Shown: in pieces, positions 1-8,548 of the stretch
How the letters are laid out: the number at the start of each line of letters is the position of its first letter
Numbering within the stretch: the first letter of the stretch is position 1
From: CBDFKQ01 sp965248855
GTDB taxonomy: Bacteria > Bacteroidota > Bacteroidia > Cytophagales > 172606-1
DNA: 64,000 bases
Assembly (NCBI GenBank): GCA_965248855.1
Contig: CBDFKQ010000007.1
Coordinates: 62,001-126,000, forward strand
Direction: 5' to 3'
Program-made: the position numbers and the translations under genes
The notes under the pieces: generated by a model
The model's input: the letters and a program-made list of their open reading frames with translations, nothing else
Database searches by the model: none
What the model was told of the DNA's origin: nothing

Positions 1-1914
1 TTCAAATGTTTCTTTAAAGGAATTAGTTAAAGCTGCTGAAGTAATGGTCTGATCCGTTGATAAAATAGATGACTCTACCGCTAGAGCCGACCCTGTTGGG
101 TTTGGATAGATTTTATAAGCAAGGTTAAGGTGAGTTGAGGCAGTATTGACTGAAGTGTCGGGAGCCGAACTTTGTGTAGTAATTGGAAAGTCAGAAGAAT
201 AAACCTCTAATCCATTTAATGCTGCTTCGCCCGCACTGCCATTTTCGAAAGCCAAATTAATGGAAGGAAGGCCTGCCTTTGCATGAGCAGTTACAACAAA
301 TTCTTTTATAATTGCTATGTTGGGGCCGCCTGCCTCAGCTATAATATCAAAATCGGTAAGAATAATTTCCCCATTTACCGATACATTAAATTTTCTTTGA
401 CCGGCTTGTGTATAAATCGTTTCAGCGAAATGCAGCCTGAGCACATATTGGTTACCATCAATAAAACGGGGAGACCTGTCTTTATTTAAACCTGTTAAGG
501 TGTAAAAAAAAGGCTTGGAAGAGTAAAGAATAGATTGGTAAACTTCTTGAGGCGCCGGTTTATTAACTGCCGATACATCTATAGGTGAATCCGTGATAAA
601 TGATTTCCTGGCTTTGTCATTACCTTCAATCAAACCATAAGAACCATCCTGAATGAAATTTAAAACTGCTTTTCCGCCTGAGTTTTCAGCTAAAATTGCC
701 ACTCCGGAAATCTTAAAATCAAATAATTTACTTGTAGTATTGCCATCTGCATCTGTAACCATTACCGGAGTATGATAGATTATATCTTTTTCAGAAACAG
801 GAGGTGTGCCGCTTATAACACCATCCTTTGTTAAAGAAAAACCATAAGGATATGGGCTCGACTCTGAACGAGATAACGACCAACTGTAAGGAGCTCTTCC
901 TCCTTCTGCCATTAATGATACTGAATATTTTTGACCGGCAGTAGCTGTCGGAAGGGAATCGGTAGTAATAATTAAGGCCGAATTCTCATTAGAGGCTATA
1001 CTCTGATTATTAATTGGAAAGTCAGAAGAATAAACCTCTAATCCGTTTAATGCTGCTTCGCCAGCACTGCCATTTTCGAAAGCCAAATTAATGGAAGGAA
1101 GGCCTGCCTTTGCATGGGCAGTTACCACAAATTCTTTTATAATTGCTTTGTTGGGAGCACCTGCCTCGGCTATGATATCAAAATCACTAAGAATATTTTC
1201 TCCATTTACCGATACATTAAATTTTCTTTGACCGGCTTGTGTATAAATCGTTTCAGCGAAATGAAGCCTGAGCACATATTGGTTACCATCAATAAAACGG
1301 GGAGACCTGTCTTTATTCAAACCTGTTAAGGTGTAAAAAAATGGCTTTTCAGAGTAAAGAATAGATTGGTAAACTTCTTGCGGTGCCGGTTTATTAACTG
1401 CCGATACATCTATAGGTGAATCCGTGATAAATGATTTCCTGGCTTTGTCATTACCTTCAATCAAACCATAAGAACCATCCTGAATGAAATTTAAAACTGC
1501 TTTTCCGCCTGAGTTTTCAGCTAAAATTGCCACTCCGGAAATCTTAAAATCAAATAATTTACTTGTAGTATTGCCATCTGCATCTGTAACCATTACCGGA
1601 GTATGATAGATTATATCTTTTTCAGAAACAGGAGGTGTGCCGCTTATAACGCCATCCTCTGTTAAAGAAAAACCAAAAGGATAAGGGCTGGACTCTGAAC
1701 GAGATAACGACCATTTGTAAGGTGGTGTGCCTCCTTGAGACTGCAAAGTAAAAGAATATGCCCGGCCTGCTATAGCATCAGGTATCTGATCGGTAGTAAT
1801 TGTTAACCCGACATCTTGTGCATTAGCATACATTGTGAAAAATAAAGCCAGTAAAATGAATACATTCCGGCTCTTTAGCAATTGAGACTTGGCATGTGTA
1901 AGTAATCTTTCCAT
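1..1914 (-). CDS. Secreted protein with tandem Ig-like/malectin-like repeats, 3' end outside window
   Basis: Open from ATG at 1914 to the window edge (638 codons), so the C-terminus is missing. Residues 1-33 form a signal peptide ending in YANAQ. Two copies of a unit of about 277 residues follow. Each has a putative Ig-like part (GTPPVSEKD) and a malectin-like part (KPFFYTLTGLNKDRSPRFID, then LRLHFAET), a carbohydrate-binding fold frequent in Bacteroidota exoproteins. Near residue 598 the sequence reads YKIYPNP, the usual opening of a type A T9SS sorting domain, so the gene probably ends a few dozen codons outside the window. Malectin and T9SS assignments are by motif recall. Role inferred: secreted or surface glycan binding. 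No enzymatic domain is visible in the part seen. Confidence 0.8.
   Translation of the reverse strand, partial: MERLLTHAKSQLLKSRNVFILLALFFTMYANAQDVGLTITTDQIPDAIAGRAYSFTLQSQGGTPPYKWSLSRSESSPYPFGFSLTEDGVISGTPPVSEKDIIYHTPVMVTDADGNTTSKLFDFKISGVAILAENSGGKAVLNFIQDGSYGLIEGNDKARKSFITDSPIDVSAVNKPAPQEVYQSILYSEKPFFYTLTGLNKDRSPRFIDGNQYVLRLHFAETIYTQAGQRKFNVSVNGENILSDFDIIAEAGAPNKAIIKEFVVTAHAKAGLPSINLAFENGSAGEAALNGLEVYSSDFPINNQSIASNENSALIITTDSLPTATAGQKYSVSLMAEGGRAPYSWSLSRSESSPYPYGFSLTKDGVISGTPPVSEKDIIYHTPVMVTDADGNTTSKLFDFKISGVAILAENSGGKAVLNFIQDGSYGLIEGNDKARKSFITDSPIDVSAVNKPAPQEVYQSILYSSKPFFYTLTGLNKDRSPRFIDGNQYVLRLHFAETIYTQAGQRKFNVSVNGEIILTDFDIIAEAGGPNIAIIKEFVVTAHAKAGLPSINLAFENGSAGEAALNGLEVYSSDFPITTQSSAPDTSVNTASTHLNLAYKIYPNPTGSALAVESSILSTDQTITSAALTNSFKETFE
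181..970 (-). repeat. Long direct repeat, copy 1 (period 831 bp)
   Basis: This copy matches 1012-1801 at a fixed offset of 831 bases (277 codons), so it is in frame. The central part, about 541-880, is almost identical to its partner, while the ends encoding the Ig-like edge have diverged. Confidence 0.9.
1012..1801 (-). repeat. Long direct repeat, copy 2 (period 831 bp)
   Basis: Partner of the repeat at 181-970. The two copies lie inside one gene and each encodes one Ig-like plus malectin-like unit. Confidence 0.9.
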
Positions 1915-2247
1915 AAATGAATAAATTTTAGTAAGTAAGTATTTATTTTATTACTTTTAATTACGTTGATACAGATGTAATGTTTTTAATTATAATAACT
2001 AAGAATTGTATTTTAAAAAGAATTTAATTTTAATATCAAAATAAATCAACCAGCTTTTTACAACATTTCAATCTTTTCCTTCTTTGCTTATCGCAATCAG
2101 CTATCTTAAATAAAAAGATATTTATTTTTCATAAAATGAGTTACTTATATGAAAACATTTATTTTTGCGCCTACCAAATCATTGATTGCATTTATTAATC
2201 TATTTGAAAACAGGTAAAATTTATTTTTAAATAAAGCCTTCTTAATT
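1915..2247. other. Divergent intergenic region
   Basis: A very AT-rich spacer between the divergent malectin-repeat gene and the TonB receptor gene. A TATTTTTG at 2160-2167 fits the TANNTTTG -7 element of Bacteroidota promoters and could serve the receptor, but no good TTG sits at the -33 distance. I see no gene or RNA here. Confidence 0.5.
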
Positions 2248-4818
2248 ATGTTTTATAAACTCTTACTGACTTTTCTTTTTATTACTATTTTTATTTTAGC
2301 CTCTGCACAAAGCACTTACAATAAAACAAACCCTGATACAATAAGAAACCTTTCGGAAGTAGTAATAACAGCCTCCAGGACTAATGAAAATATTCTTAGA
2401 TCTCCTGTAAGTATTGAAAAAATAAATAACTCGGGCTTCAAACTTTCTGCAGCACCTTCATTTTTTGATGCCTTGGAAAACGTAAAAGGAGTACAATTAA
2501 TAACTCCGAGTTTAGGTTTTAGAATTATTAATACTCGTGGCTTTGCAAATACCACCAACGTTCGTTTTACTCAACTTGTAGATGGAATAGATAATATGGC
2601 TCCACATTTGGGTGCACCCATAGGCAATGCGATGGGTCCAAATGACCTTGATATTGAAAGTGCAGAAATAATACCCGGAACCGCCTCGGCTCTGTATGGA
2701 TTAAATGCCCTTAATGGGATGGCTAATTTTATTACAAAAGATCCTTTTATAAATCAGGGTATAAGCATACAGCAAAAAACCGGAATCAATCATGTCAACG
2801 ATAATGAAACGTCCGCTAAATTATATACTGAAACAACCTTTAGGTTAGCACACGCATTTTCTGACAAATTTGCTTTTAAACTAAACGGGTCTTTTACAAA
2901 AGGGTATGATTGGATAGCAAATAACCTTAACGACCTTAATCCTTCTGCCAATGCAAAGCTTGGAATAAATGGAGGCGTGGATAACCCCGCTTATGATCCT
3001 GTAAATGGTTATGGTAATGAAAGTTCTGATCGAAAAACTTTAACTCTTCAGGGAAAACAATATGTTGTATCGCGAACAGGATACTTGGAAAAAGACTTAA
3101 CAAGTTATGACCTGAAAAATATTAAAATGGATTTGGGTTTATATTATAACATCAGCCAAAACACCCGATTATCATATACTTTTCGTTTTGCGGATTTAGA
3201 TAATGTTTATCAGCGAGCCAATAGGTTCAGGCTTAAGGATTATCTTTTATTTCAGAATACGGTTGAAATAAAAAATAATATTTATCAACTAAGGTTTTAT
3301 TGGACTCGTGAAAATACAGGGCATTCTTATAACCTTCGTTCTGCAGCAGAAAACCAAGACAGAAATTATAAATCTGATATTAATTGGTATAATGAATTTA
3401 CAAAAGGGTTTAATACAAGTATTAATAATGGATTAAATGCTATGCAAGCCTTGCAACAAGCAAGGCAAATAGCAGATGCTGGTAGATATGAACCGGGGAC
3501 AACAGCATTCCAAAATAAACTTCAGGAATTATCCGGTATAAATAATTGGGATATAGGCTCTGCACTAAAAGTAAAAGATGATTTATTCCATATTGAAGGC
3601 CAAATAGATTTATCAAAATCTATGTTTCCAAATTTGAAAAGTAATACCGGCATTGACTTGTTTGCCGGTTTTGACCACCGTACTTATTTAATTCACCCGG
3701 ATGGTAATTATTTTATTAATTATGTAAAAGGCAAAGAATATTCTGATTTTACCTATAATAAGTCGGGAGGATTTTTCCGGGCAGGTAAAACTTTTTTTAA
3801 AGAAAAACTAAAAGCATCAATAACCTTAAGGGCAGATAAAAATGATTATTATAGTTTGAAATTTAATCCGCGTTTTACATTGGTTTATTCTCCGGTTGCT
3901 GAACAAAATTTTAGAGTTTCATTTCAAAGCGGATATCGTTTCCCCAGTATTTTCGAAGCATTTTCAAATGTAAATAGTGGTGGCGTTAAGCGAATTGGTG
4001 GTTTAAGTGTGGTATCGAGTGGCGTATTTGAGAATTCTTATTTAAGAACATCTATTGATAATTTTCAATCAGAAGTGAAAAATGATTTTAATCAAGGGAT
4101 GAGCACAAATGCATCTATTATAAAAGAAAGAGGCTTGCTCATCAAAAATAGCTATACATATCTGCAACCTGAACATATAAATTCATTTGAAATCGGCTAT
4201 AAATCTATTTTTTTTGATGGAAAACTTAAAGCTGATGTTGATTTTTATTATAATAAATACGAAAATTTTATCGCCCAGGTAGAAATAAATGTGCCTAATA
4301 CAAACATTCAAGATTCTATTGCCTTTTATGTCAATGATAAAAATAAACAGGGACGTTATCGAGCATGGACAAATTCAAAAAGTACAGTTTATAATTTCGG
4401 TGGAAGCGTCGGTCTTAGTTATAAAATGCTTAAAAAATATTTGTTAAGCGGTAATGTCTCTTATGCTAAACTTCAGAGAAAGTCTCACGACGATGCCTTG
4501 GAAGATGGTTTTAATACTCCTGAATGGATTACAAATTTTTCTTTTGGTGGCAATAAGGTTTTAGGAAATTTAGGATTTAATATAACTTACAAATGGCAAA
4601 GTGGTTTTTACTGGCAATCATTTTTAGTAACCGGAGATGTAAAGGCTTACAGTACGTTAGATGCTCAGGTTAATTATGATTTAATTAATACCAAACTGAA
4701 TGTTAAACTCGGAGCCACTAACTTAACTAATAATTATTACTACTCATTTTTAGGAGGCCCGGCTATAGGTGGATTTTATTATACGACGATAACTTATAAT
4801 TTAGGTAAGATATTTTAA
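2248..4818 (+). CDS. TonB-dependent outer-membrane receptor
   Basis: The 856 residues begin with a signal peptide ending in LASAQ. A plug domain follows (from about residue 35, EVVITASRTNENI, to 165), then a long beta-barrel ending in an aromatic residue (LGKIF), as outer-membrane barrels do. It resembles the receptor at 8549-11308 through the whole plug (SPVSIEKI, then INTRGF, then ASALYG), so the two are paralogues. This copy lacks the N-terminal carboxypeptidase-like domain present in the other. Role by family: TonB/ExbBD-powered uptake of a large or scarce ligand. The ligand is unknown. It is transcribed away from the seven-gene operon that carries its paralogue, which suggests a shared job. 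Confidence 0.93.
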   Translation: MFYKLLLTFLFITIFILASAQSTYNKTNPDTIRNLSEVVITASRTNENILRSPVSIEKINNSGFKLSAAPSFFDALENVKGVQLITPSLGFRIINTRGFANTTNVRFTQLVDGIDNMAPHLGAPIGNAMGPNDLDIESAEIIPGTASALYGLNALNGMANFITKDPFINQGISIQQKTGINHVNDNETSAKLYTETTFRLAHAFSDKFAFKLNGSFTKGYDWIANNLNDLNPSANAKLGINGGVDNPAYDPVNGYGNESSDRKTLTLQGKQYVVSRTGYLEKDLTSYDLKNIKMDLGLYYNISQNTRLSYTFRFADLDNVYQRANRFRLKDYLLFQNTVEIKNNIYQLRFYWTRENTGHSYNLRSAAENQDRNYKSDINWYNEFTKGFNTSINNGLNAMQALQQARQIADAGRYEPGTTAFQNKLQELSGINNWDIGSALKVKDDLFHIEGQIDLSKSMFPNLKSNTGIDLFAGFDHRTYLIHPDGNYFINYVKGKEYSDFTYNKSGGFFRAGKTFFKEKLKASITLRADKNDYYSLKFNPRFTLVYSPVAEQNFRVSFQSGYRFPSIFEAFSNVNSGGVKRIGGLSVVSSGVFENSYLRTSIDNFQSEVKNDFNQGMSTNASIIKERGLLIKNSYTYLQPEHINSFEIGYKSIFFDGKLKADVDFYYNKYENFIAQVEINVPNTNIQDSIAFYVNDKNKQGRYRAWTNSKSTVYNFGGSVGLSYKMLKKYLLSGNVSYAKLQRKSHDDALEDGFNTPEWITNFSFGGNKVLGNLGFNITYKWQSGFYWQSFLVTGDVKAYSTLDAQVNYDLINTKLNVKLGATNLTNNYYYSFLGGPAIGGFYYTTITYNLGKIF

Positions 4819-4917
4819 TTGAAACTCTGTTGTCGGCCTCTGTAAGTCTGTACAGTAAAAGTAGGAATTTTTATTTTATAAAATTTCTATTGGTTATTTG
4901 TTTAATTTTTTAGGAAC

Positions 4918-4961
4918 GTAAAAAACTTCGCTCATAAAACACTAAGAGCAAAGTTTTTTAC
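4918..4961. terminator. Bidirectional hairpin terminator
   Basis: Arms 4918-4933 and 4946-4961 pair with a single mismatch. A-rich on one side and T-rich on the other, the hairpin can act for both converging genes: the TonB receptor (plus) and the AhpD-like operon (minus). Confidence 0.75.
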
Positions 4962-4982
4962 ATTCAATGATTCATGCGGGTC

Positions 4983-5537
4983 TTATCCAATCTTCATAGA
5001 ATTCATATAGCCTGTCTCTTCCGCTATTCTTTTAGCACGTTGTTTGTATAATTCCGGATCATGAGGAGCGGAAGTACCAAGTCCATCCACATACCTGTTG
5101 AACATACAAAAAGCAGCGGCTATTAAAACAGTATCGTGTATTTCAAGGTCTGTTGCATCAAATTTTTTTGCTTCGATTACCTGTTCAACCTTAACAAATT
5201 TTCCTCCTTTCTGAACGCTTTCTGCTATGGTCAGCAAAGATTTCATTTTATATGAAATAGGAGCAGTTTTATAGTTTTCTTTTACTTTCCGCACTAAATC
5301 CTCGTCAACATTATTATAATAATATTGTGCAACGGCTCCATGTATGCGTTGGCAAAAAAAACACTCATTCAAGTATGAAACGAAAGTTGCAATAAGCTCC
5401 CGTTCACCTTTGGTAAGTCCTACATCATTTCTTAAAAGTGATTCTGCCAATGCATTTAATGGAGTGGCAGTATAGGGGCTGAAGGCCATCAAACCCCTGA
5501 TGCCGGGCAGCGATTCGTCGATTTTTATATGAGCCAT
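4983..5537 (-). CDS. AhpD-like (CMD superfamily) thiol enzyme, copy A
   Basis: 184 residues with the AhpD/CMD-type redox motif CxxCxxxH at C59, C62 and H66, preceded by GERELIA. By family the cysteine pair supports alkylhydroperoxidase or disulfide-type redox chemistry. True gamma-carboxymuconolactone decarboxylases lack it, so the decarboxylase label is unlikely. It is the last gene of a seven-gene minus-strand operon, 8 bases after copy B. All three copies share the N-terminal pattern ending in LPGI and the same spacing of motif residues. No signal peptide is seen, so it is probably cytoplasmic. The substrate is unknown. Confidence 0.85.
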   Translation of the reverse strand: MAHIKIDESLPGIRGLMAFSPYTATPLNALAESLLRNDVGLTKGERELIATFVSYLNECFFCQRIHGAVAQYYYNNVDEDLVRKVKENYKTAPISYKMKSLLTIAESVQKGGKFVKVEQVIEAKKFDATDLEIHDTVLIAAAFCMFNRYVDGLGTSAPHDPELYKQRAKRIAEETGYMNSMKIG

Positions 5538-5545
5538 AATTTTAA

Positions 5546-6091
5546 TTAATTTTTAACAGGAGGAATATATCCGACAGTGCCCATTCGTTCTCCCATTTTT
5601 TCATATTCTGCAGGGTCGGTGGGTGTGGTGGTTGCTATGCCGTCAACATACCTATTGAACATGCAAAAGGTGGCAGCGATCAATACTGTGTCATGTATAT
5701 CTCTGTCGTTAGCGCCTTCGCTTCTGGCAAGTTGTATATCATTTTCATTTACCAAACGTGCATCTGCCTGAACTTTTCCCGCAATGTTTAATAAAGCTTT
5801 TAATTTTCTTGAAATGGGTGCGGATGTATAATCATCCAACACCAGGTCAACGGTTTGCTTTTCATCTTTATATAAAAATCTCGCAGCCGCAGCATGGCTG
5901 GATGAGCAAAATACACAAGAGTTCTTATAAGAAACATACGCAGCAATTAATTCTCTTTCAGCTTCGCCTAAGGGAGAACTATCGCGCAATAGTGTTTGAG
6001 CAAGCCGGTACAGAGCCTTGCCTGTATCGGGTCGGTAATATGCAAGGCTGCGGATGCCCGGCAAACTTTCATCTAATTGAATATGTGGCAT
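5546..6091 (-). CDS. AhpD-like (CMD superfamily) thiol enzyme, copy B
   Basis: 181 residues, with C59, C62 and H66 in SCVFCSSSH, the same positions as in the other two copies of this operon. It lies 15 bases downstream of the DUF3179 gene and 8 bases upstream of copy A. The sequences of the three copies have drifted well apart outside the motif, which suggests old duplications kept for distinct substrates or for hetero-oligomers. No signal peptide is seen. Confidence 0.85.
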   Translation of the reverse strand: MPHIQLDESLPGIRSLAYYRPDTGKALYRLAQTLLRDSSPLGEAERELIAAYVSYKNSCVFCSSSHAAAARFLYKDEKQTVDLVLDDYTSAPISRKLKALLNIAGKVQADARLVNENDIQLARSEGANDRDIHDTVLIAATFCMFNRYVDGIATTTPTDPAEYEKMGERMGTVGYIPPVKN

Positions 6092-6106
6092 ATGAGATTT
6101 TTTTAA

Positions 6107-7294
6107 TTAATATTTTTTTGTGTTTGGGTGGAATGTTCGCCAGCTGTGCCAAAATTCCTGATAAGCTTTAATCTTTTTTAATTGAGGAGAGTTTAAAATA
6201 TTGCTTTTACCATTTAAATCAAATCGTTCATGATTGGTAATGAGTGAATCGTTTCGTAAGCTAAACAAATTAAATTTTGATCGCTCAAAAGCAAAAAAAC
6301 TTTTATTGTCTTTGGCAATTGCAAGCACAATGGTCTTACCGCCAATTTCATCATTAATTATTCTTTCTTTTTTTAAACGGTTCCAGTCATAAGCCTTACT
6401 TTCATTGCCTATTAAAATACCCACCACCCACGATTTTTCTTTCCAGGATGCGGTATCGGTTTTTGTCAGATTGCTTTTCCCTTTCCCATTATCATATTTT
6501 TCTAAATCTTTATACTCCTCTTTAAAAATTGTGTCAGCTTGCATGATAAGACTTTTTGGGTTTAAAGTAAGCCATTGTCGCAGTGTGGTTTGCCGGGTAT
6601 TTATTTCAGGGAGCACCTGCCCTTGCATTTTACCTTTTATAGCCTCACCATTAGCCTGTCGCCACCAACTTTTGGTAGAAGCGTCTTCAAACATGGCGTT
6701 AAAATGGTCCATACCTACAAGACGAAATTTTTCATTTTGTCCATTAATAATTGGCTTAAATACCCTTCCTGTTCTGCATACTGAACAATAAGTAACCATA
6801 ACGGGCTCGCCGCCCAAGGTGTCAAGCACCTGATGGTGATAAGCAATCAATTGTATTGGATAAGCCCTTGTCACACCATTGTTTTCAACGCCCAATACAA
6901 GTTTTTTAAGCATAATTTTATTGTTTCTGCTATCTTTCAAAACCAAATGAGTGGGTTGATAAAACATGGTATCGGCAGCCATTTGAAAGTTAATAACATA
7001 AATTATAAACGCTGCAAAGAGAAGCGCAACAAAAGGAACCCACTTTTTACCATAACTGAAGGCAGAAAAAATACCTATTAAAATCAACAACCCTAATATG
7101 CTTCTAAAAACCCATCTTGATGAATACAAAAAATAAGCAGTATCAATGCTTTGCATTCGTTGACTGCCCGGCATAGGCATTATAAAATATACATTTAGAA
7201 TTTCGAATAGTGTGAGTAAGAAAAGACTTACAAAAAATAAAATCCTAAGCCTTTTATTAAAAATAGTACTTTGATCATCCTTATTATTGTTCAT
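6107..7294 (-). CDS. DUF3179 membrane protein
   Basis: 395 residues. About three hydrophobic segments fill residues 15-110 (around FFVSLFLLTLFEILNVYFI and FVALLFAAFIIYVINF). A DUF3179 domain follows, marked by ARAYP-like VTRAYP, HHQVLDTLGGEPVMVTYC and the SVCRTG box, which carries two cysteines in YCSVC. DUF3179 has no settled function that I know. Its start overlaps the end of the MFS gene by 11 bases, which implies translational coupling. Within the operon it sits between the carrier and two AhpD-like enzymes, so a role in handling the imported compound or in membrane redox is possible, but this is inference. Confidence 0.85.
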   Translation of the reverse strand: MNNNKDDQSTIFNKRLRILFFVSLFLLTLFEILNVYFIMPMPGSQRMQSIDTAYFLYSSRWVFRSILGLLILIGIFSAFSYGKKWVPFVALLFAAFIIYVINFQMAADTMFYQPTHLVLKDSRNNKIMLKKLVLGVENNGVTRAYPIQLIAYHHQVLDTLGGEPVMVTYCSVCRTGRVFKPIINGQNEKFRLVGMDHFNAMFEDASTKSWWRQANGEAIKGKMQGQVLPEINTRQTTLRQWLTLNPKSLIMQADTIFKEEYKDLEKYDNGKGKSNLTKTDTASWKEKSWVVGILIGNESKAYDWNRLKKERIINDEIGGKTIVLAIAKDNKSFFAFERSKFNLFSLRNDSLITNHERFDLNGKSNILNSPQLKKIKAYQEFWHSWRTFHPNTKKY

Positions 7295-8531
7295 AACGAC
7301 TTTGTTTATTTCTATTGAATTTTAGAAAAACTTTTAAGAGAGCGATTAGAAATGTTCCTGAAAAAACAATCAAGGCATTACCAAAACCACCGAATGCCGT
7401 AACCAGATTTCCTACGAAGAAAACAGCAGTACCGGTAAAAAATCTGCCTATATTAAAACAGAAACCCGTGGCTCCGGCCCTTATAGACGGAGGAAAAAGA
7501 CATGGTATAAAGCTGGACAACGCACTCTGGCTTAAACCAAAAAACACAGCTACAAGGGCTACCTCAGCAAAAATAATTTTTGAAAATGATGAATTGCTTA
7601 AAAATAGGAGCAGACAGGAAAGAAAACATCCGGCAAAAATAAACATGAGAGTTATTTCAATGCCCCATTTTTTAATTAAATAGCCTGCAAAACTTCCTCC
7701 AAGTATTGCACCCATACCCATTGTCATCATGGTAATGCCTCTTTCAGTTTTCCCATCAGAAACACCGATAGTTAAACCATGCACCCAGGTTGGCAGCCAG
7801 GAAAATACGGCCCACAAACCTATTAATACTGATCCAAATATTAATGCACCAACTAAAATATTTCCCGTGAAACGTGGTGTAAAAAGATTTATGCTTTCTT
7901 TTTGTTGAAAATGTTTAGAGCTTTGCCATAATAAAGATTCCGGAAGAAGAAAAAATAAAATTGTACCCGCCGTAAAAGGCACAATGCCCAAAATAAAAGA
8001 ATGTTTCCAATCTGAAAAAAATACATTTAGCATGCCCGCAAGTATTATCCCAACAGGAAAGCCAACAGCAAGGATGGAAAGGGCTATAGGCTTGCTGCTT
8101 TCATCCCAAATTTCAGAAATATAAACAGTTGAAACTACAAGTACAGCACCTACGCCCATCCCTGCTAAAAAACGGTAAATTATTAAAGTATGCCAATCAC
8201 TAACCGTTAAAACAAGGAATGTGAAAAGGCCATAGAAGCATGCTGAAAAGGCTAAAATTTTTATTCTCCCAAATTTATCGCTTAAGATGCCTGAGAGTAA
8301 CCCCCCGGTCATCCATCCAAAAATAAAGGATGAATTAAGATAAGCACCTATACTGCCGAGCTCTTGTTCGCTTACTGACCTTTGCAATAATTGCGGTACT
8401 GCCACGGGGAGGTAAACCGATATTAAAGTAGATATGGTACCTCCAAAAATGTAGCAAATCATGCATAAACCAAATATTACAAATTTGCTTATACTTTTCT
8501 TTTCTTGTGAAGGTGTAACGATTGTATACAT
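7284..8531 (-). CDS. Major facilitator superfamily transporter
   Basis: 415 residues of about 12 transmembrane helices. The loop 2-3 signature reads GILSDKFGRIKI (the MFS G-x-x-x-D-x-x-G-R pattern), and PESLLW matches the PES motif of the sugar-porter/aromatic-acid group. By family it moves a small solute across the inner membrane using the proton gradient. It lies 17 bases after the TonB receptor gene and overlaps the DUF3179 gene, so outer- and inner-membrane transport steps are encoded together. The substrate cannot be told from the sequence. Confidence 0.9.
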   Translation of the reverse strand: MYTIVTPSQEKKSISKFVIFGLCMICYIFGGTISTLISVYLPVAVPQLLQRSVSEQELGSIGAYLNSSFIFGWMTGGLLSGILSDKFGRIKILAFSACFYGLFTFLVLTVSDWHTLIIYRFLAGMGVGAVLVVSTVYISEIWDESSKPIALSILAVGFPVGIILAGMLNVFFSDWKHSFILGIVPFTAGTILFFLLPESLLWQSSKHFQQKESINLFTPRFTGNILVGALIFGSVLIGLWAVFSWLPTWVHGLTIGVSDGKTERGITMMTMGMGAILGGSFAGYLIKKWGIEITLMFIFAGCFLSCLLLFLSNSSFSKIIFAEVALVAVFFGLSQSALSSFIPCLFPPSIRAGATGFCFNIGRFFTGTAVFFVGNLVTAFGGFGNALIVFSGTFLIALLKVFLKFNRNKQSRYEQ

Positions 8532-8548
8532 TGTTTTCAGGATTAAAA

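Noticed and set aside
283..489. Short plus-strand frames at 283-489 and 1114-1329
   Set aside because: They are antisense shadows of the malectin-repeat gene. Both exist only because the repeat is duplicated.
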